The notes beneath the pieces were generated by a model. It ran no database searches, was not told the DNA's origin, and saw only the letters and a program-made list of their open reading frames with translations. From NCBI GenBank assembly GCA_002419585.1, contig DIGJ01000002.1, positions 1 through 64,000 of the forward strand: DNA of 64,000 nucleotides, written 5' to 3'. The position numbers were made by a program, and so were the translations under genes. Source of the stretch: Lachnoclostridium sp. UBA5725 (GTDB lineage: Bacteria; Bacillota; Clostridia; Lachnospirales; Lachnospiraceae). Each line of letters starts with the position of its first letter. Position 1 is the first letter of the stretch. Below, in pieces: positions 62,647 to 64,000 of the stretch.

Positions 62647-63042
62647 ATGAGTAAGTTAAAATCCATAGAGGAACTCCAGAAAATAAGGCAGGCAGCCAAG
62701 GATAATTTGGACTTGAGGTCAACTGCAGAATCAGAAGATCGAATCATTATAAGAGTAGGTATGGCAACCTGTGGCATAGCCAGTGGTGCTAGGACTACCA
62801 TGAATGCAATCGTAGATGAACTAAGAGAGCAAAATATCACAAATGTCTCAGTAACCCAGACAGGGTGCATGGGATATTGTGCAGAGGAACCGCTGGTTGA
62901 GGTTGTTTTCAAAGATAAGCCATCCGTAATATACGGGCATGTAGATGCGCAAAGAGGACGTGAAATAGTAAATGAACATATTAAGAATGGCCGTCTTCTT
63001 CAAAATGCAATAATAACCAAGTCATTTGAAAAAATCGACTGA
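62647..63042 (+). CDS. HndB-like 2Fe-2S ferredoxin subunit
   Basis: The 131-residue protein has a thioredoxin-like ferredoxin fold with CGIASGA near the middle and CMGYCAEEPLVEV toward the end. This four-cysteine pattern (one pair not visible as CxxxC, others clear) resembles HndB and the N-terminal 2Fe-2S domain of NuoF. AAGAGGAAG precedes the ATG. It follows the HndA-like gene and precedes the HndC-like gene in the same orientation, as in NADP-reducing hydrogenase operons. Confidence 0.85.
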   Translation: MSKLKSIEELQKIRQAAKDNLDLRSTAESEDRIIIRVGMATCGIASGARTTMNAIVDELREQNITNVSVTQTGCMGYCAEEPLVEVVFKDKPSVIYGHVDAQRGREIVNEHIKNGRLLQNAIITKSFEKID

Positions 63043-63055
63043 AGGAGGATGAGTT

Positions 63056-64000
63056 ATGAATAATTACAGAATGCATCTATTAGTTTGTGGCGGTACAGGA
63101 TGTACATCTTCGGATAGCTTAAAACTGGTGGACGAGTTAAAGGAAAGCATAGAAAAACATGGAATTTCAAATGAAGTGGAAGTAGTTATTACAGGGTGCT
63201 TTGGATTCTGTGAAAAGGGACCAATTCTTAAGGTCTATCCAGATGATGTTTTTTATGTAACAGTGAAGCCAGAAGATGCCGAAGAAATCGTGGAAGAGCA
63301 TGTAATAAAAGGGCGGCAAGTGGAACGGCTTTTATATGTAGAACCAAACCTAAAGGTAAAGCTCGAGGGACAAAAAGATCTTCCTTTCTATAAAAAGCAG
63401 ATTCGTATTGCCCTTAGAAACTGTGGGTTCATCAATCCAGAAGATATAAATGAATGTCTTGCTGCGGACGGATACCAAGCCTTGGCAAAATGTCTTTGTG
63501 AAATGAGTAAAGAAGAGGTAATTGAGACCGTGATAAAATCAGGACTTCGTGGAAGAGGAGGTGGTGGATTTCCGACCGGACTGAAATGGAAATATACGAG
63601 TAATAATGCTTCTGATGTAAAGTATATCATTTGCAATGCAGATGAAGGAGATCCGGGTGCTTTTATGGATCGATCCATCCTGGAAGGAGATCCTCATTCT
63701 GTACTGGAGGCTATGGCCATCGCCGGATATGCGATCGGTGCAGAGCATGGTTATATCTATATAAGGGCTGAATATCCGCTCGCGATACACCGACTTGAAA
63801 TAGCGATTACGCAAGCCAGAGAGTTGGGTTTGCTAGGTATTGATATACTTGGCACAGGGTTTAACTTTGATGTCGAATTAAGATATGGAGCGGGTGCTTT
63901 TGTATGCGGAGAAGAAACGGCACTGATTCATTCGATTGAAGGAGCAAGAGGGGAACCTTCAACAAAACCTCCATTTCCTGCGCAGTGTGGTGTCTGGGAT
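63056..64000 (+). CDS. NuoF/HndC-like NAD(P)H-binding subunit, partial
   Basis: The gene runs off the window end, with 315 codons visible. The N-terminal 2Fe-2S thioredoxin-like domain shows VCGGTGCTS and GCFGFCEKGPI. After a linker comes the FMN-binding block SGLRGRGGGGFPTGLKW near 162 and the NAD motif NADEGDPGAFMDR near 193. GAGAFVCGEETALIHSIEG near 280 is conserved. GGAGG lies 7 bases before the ATG. This is the HndC flavin subunit; HndD, the hydrogenase, would be expected just beyond the window. Confidence 0.92.
   Translation, partial: MNNYRMHLLVCGGTGCTSSDSLKLVDELKESIEKHGISNEVEVVITGCFGFCEKGPILKVYPDDVFYVTVKPEDAEEIVEEHVIKGRQVERLLYVEPNLKVKLEGQKDLPFYKKQIRIALRNCGFINPEDINECLAADGYQALAKCLCEMSKEEVIETVIKSGLRGRGGGGFPTGLKWKYTSNNASDVKYIICNADEGDPGAFMDRSILEGDPHSVLEAMAIAGYAIGAEHGYIYIRAEYPLAIHRLEIAITQARELGLLGIDILGTGFNFDVELRYGAGAFVCGEETALIHSIEGARGEPSTKPPFPAQCGVWD

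Noticed and set aside
1..64000. CRISPR arrays, prophage genes or transposases
   Set aside because: I looked for regularly spaced repeats, phage structural genes and transposase-type ORFs and found none.

Overview
The window is AT-rich DNA from an anaerobic, spore-former-type Firmicute. The best fit is a Lachnospiraceae or cluster XIVa clostridium, and the cellobiose phosphorylase, beta-glucosidase and CUT1 transporter locus suggests a plant-polymer fermenter of the Lachnoclostridium phytofermentans kind. That placement is inferred from gene content and protein style; no database was searched. Almost everything is chromosomal housekeeping. I see no prophage, transposase or CRISPR array.

Layout. 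0-10 kb: upp, phosphoglucomutase/phosphomannomutase, a PHP phosphatase, a YitT membrane protein, an M3 oligopeptidase, aroC, a Cys-rich repeat protein, mgsA and a PsiE-like protein. 10-15 kb: a response regulator, a membrane-less histidine kinase, an ABC ATPase and a FtsX-type permease. 15-24.5 kb: an Rrf2 regulator, a PilZ protein, a FliK-like protein, cysK, a TPP-riboswitch-controlled thiT, a GGDEF/EAL protein, tRNA-Leu and an intracellular subtilase. 24.8-33.5 kb: a cellobiose locus, with phosphorylase and GH1 glucosidase divergent from a LacI regulator and a solute-binding protein with two permeases. Repeated GAAAACGATT boxes lie in the divergent promoter. A frameshifted pseudogene follows.

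34-45 kb: amino-acid biosynthesis. leuCD is divergent from a LysR regulator; a T-box leader then precedes leuB-ilvD-ilvB-serC-serA. 45-51 kb: an ABC-F ATPase, rex with a likely self-operator, acpS, nnr, alr and a mazF-type toxin without an adjacent antitoxin. 51.8-61.7 kb: a CBS/CorC membrane protein, a hybrid histidine kinase, two small proteins sharing N and C termini (one with an HExxH-like core), Tex, DUF2156, GNAT and a Nudix hydrolase. 62-64 kb: the start of an NAD(P)-linked [FeFe]-hydrogenase-type operon (HndA, HndB, HndC-like), cut by the window end.

The most unusual signal is a pair of about 180-bp near-perfect hairpin elements at 18.9 and 44.6 kb. They are homologous, both lie between convergent genes, and they differ by compensatory substitutions on the two arms. 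This suggests selection on a folded RNA or DNA structure. A second repeat, a 51-bp exact direct repeat of a palindromic unit, sits inside the leuB leader after the T-box terminator.
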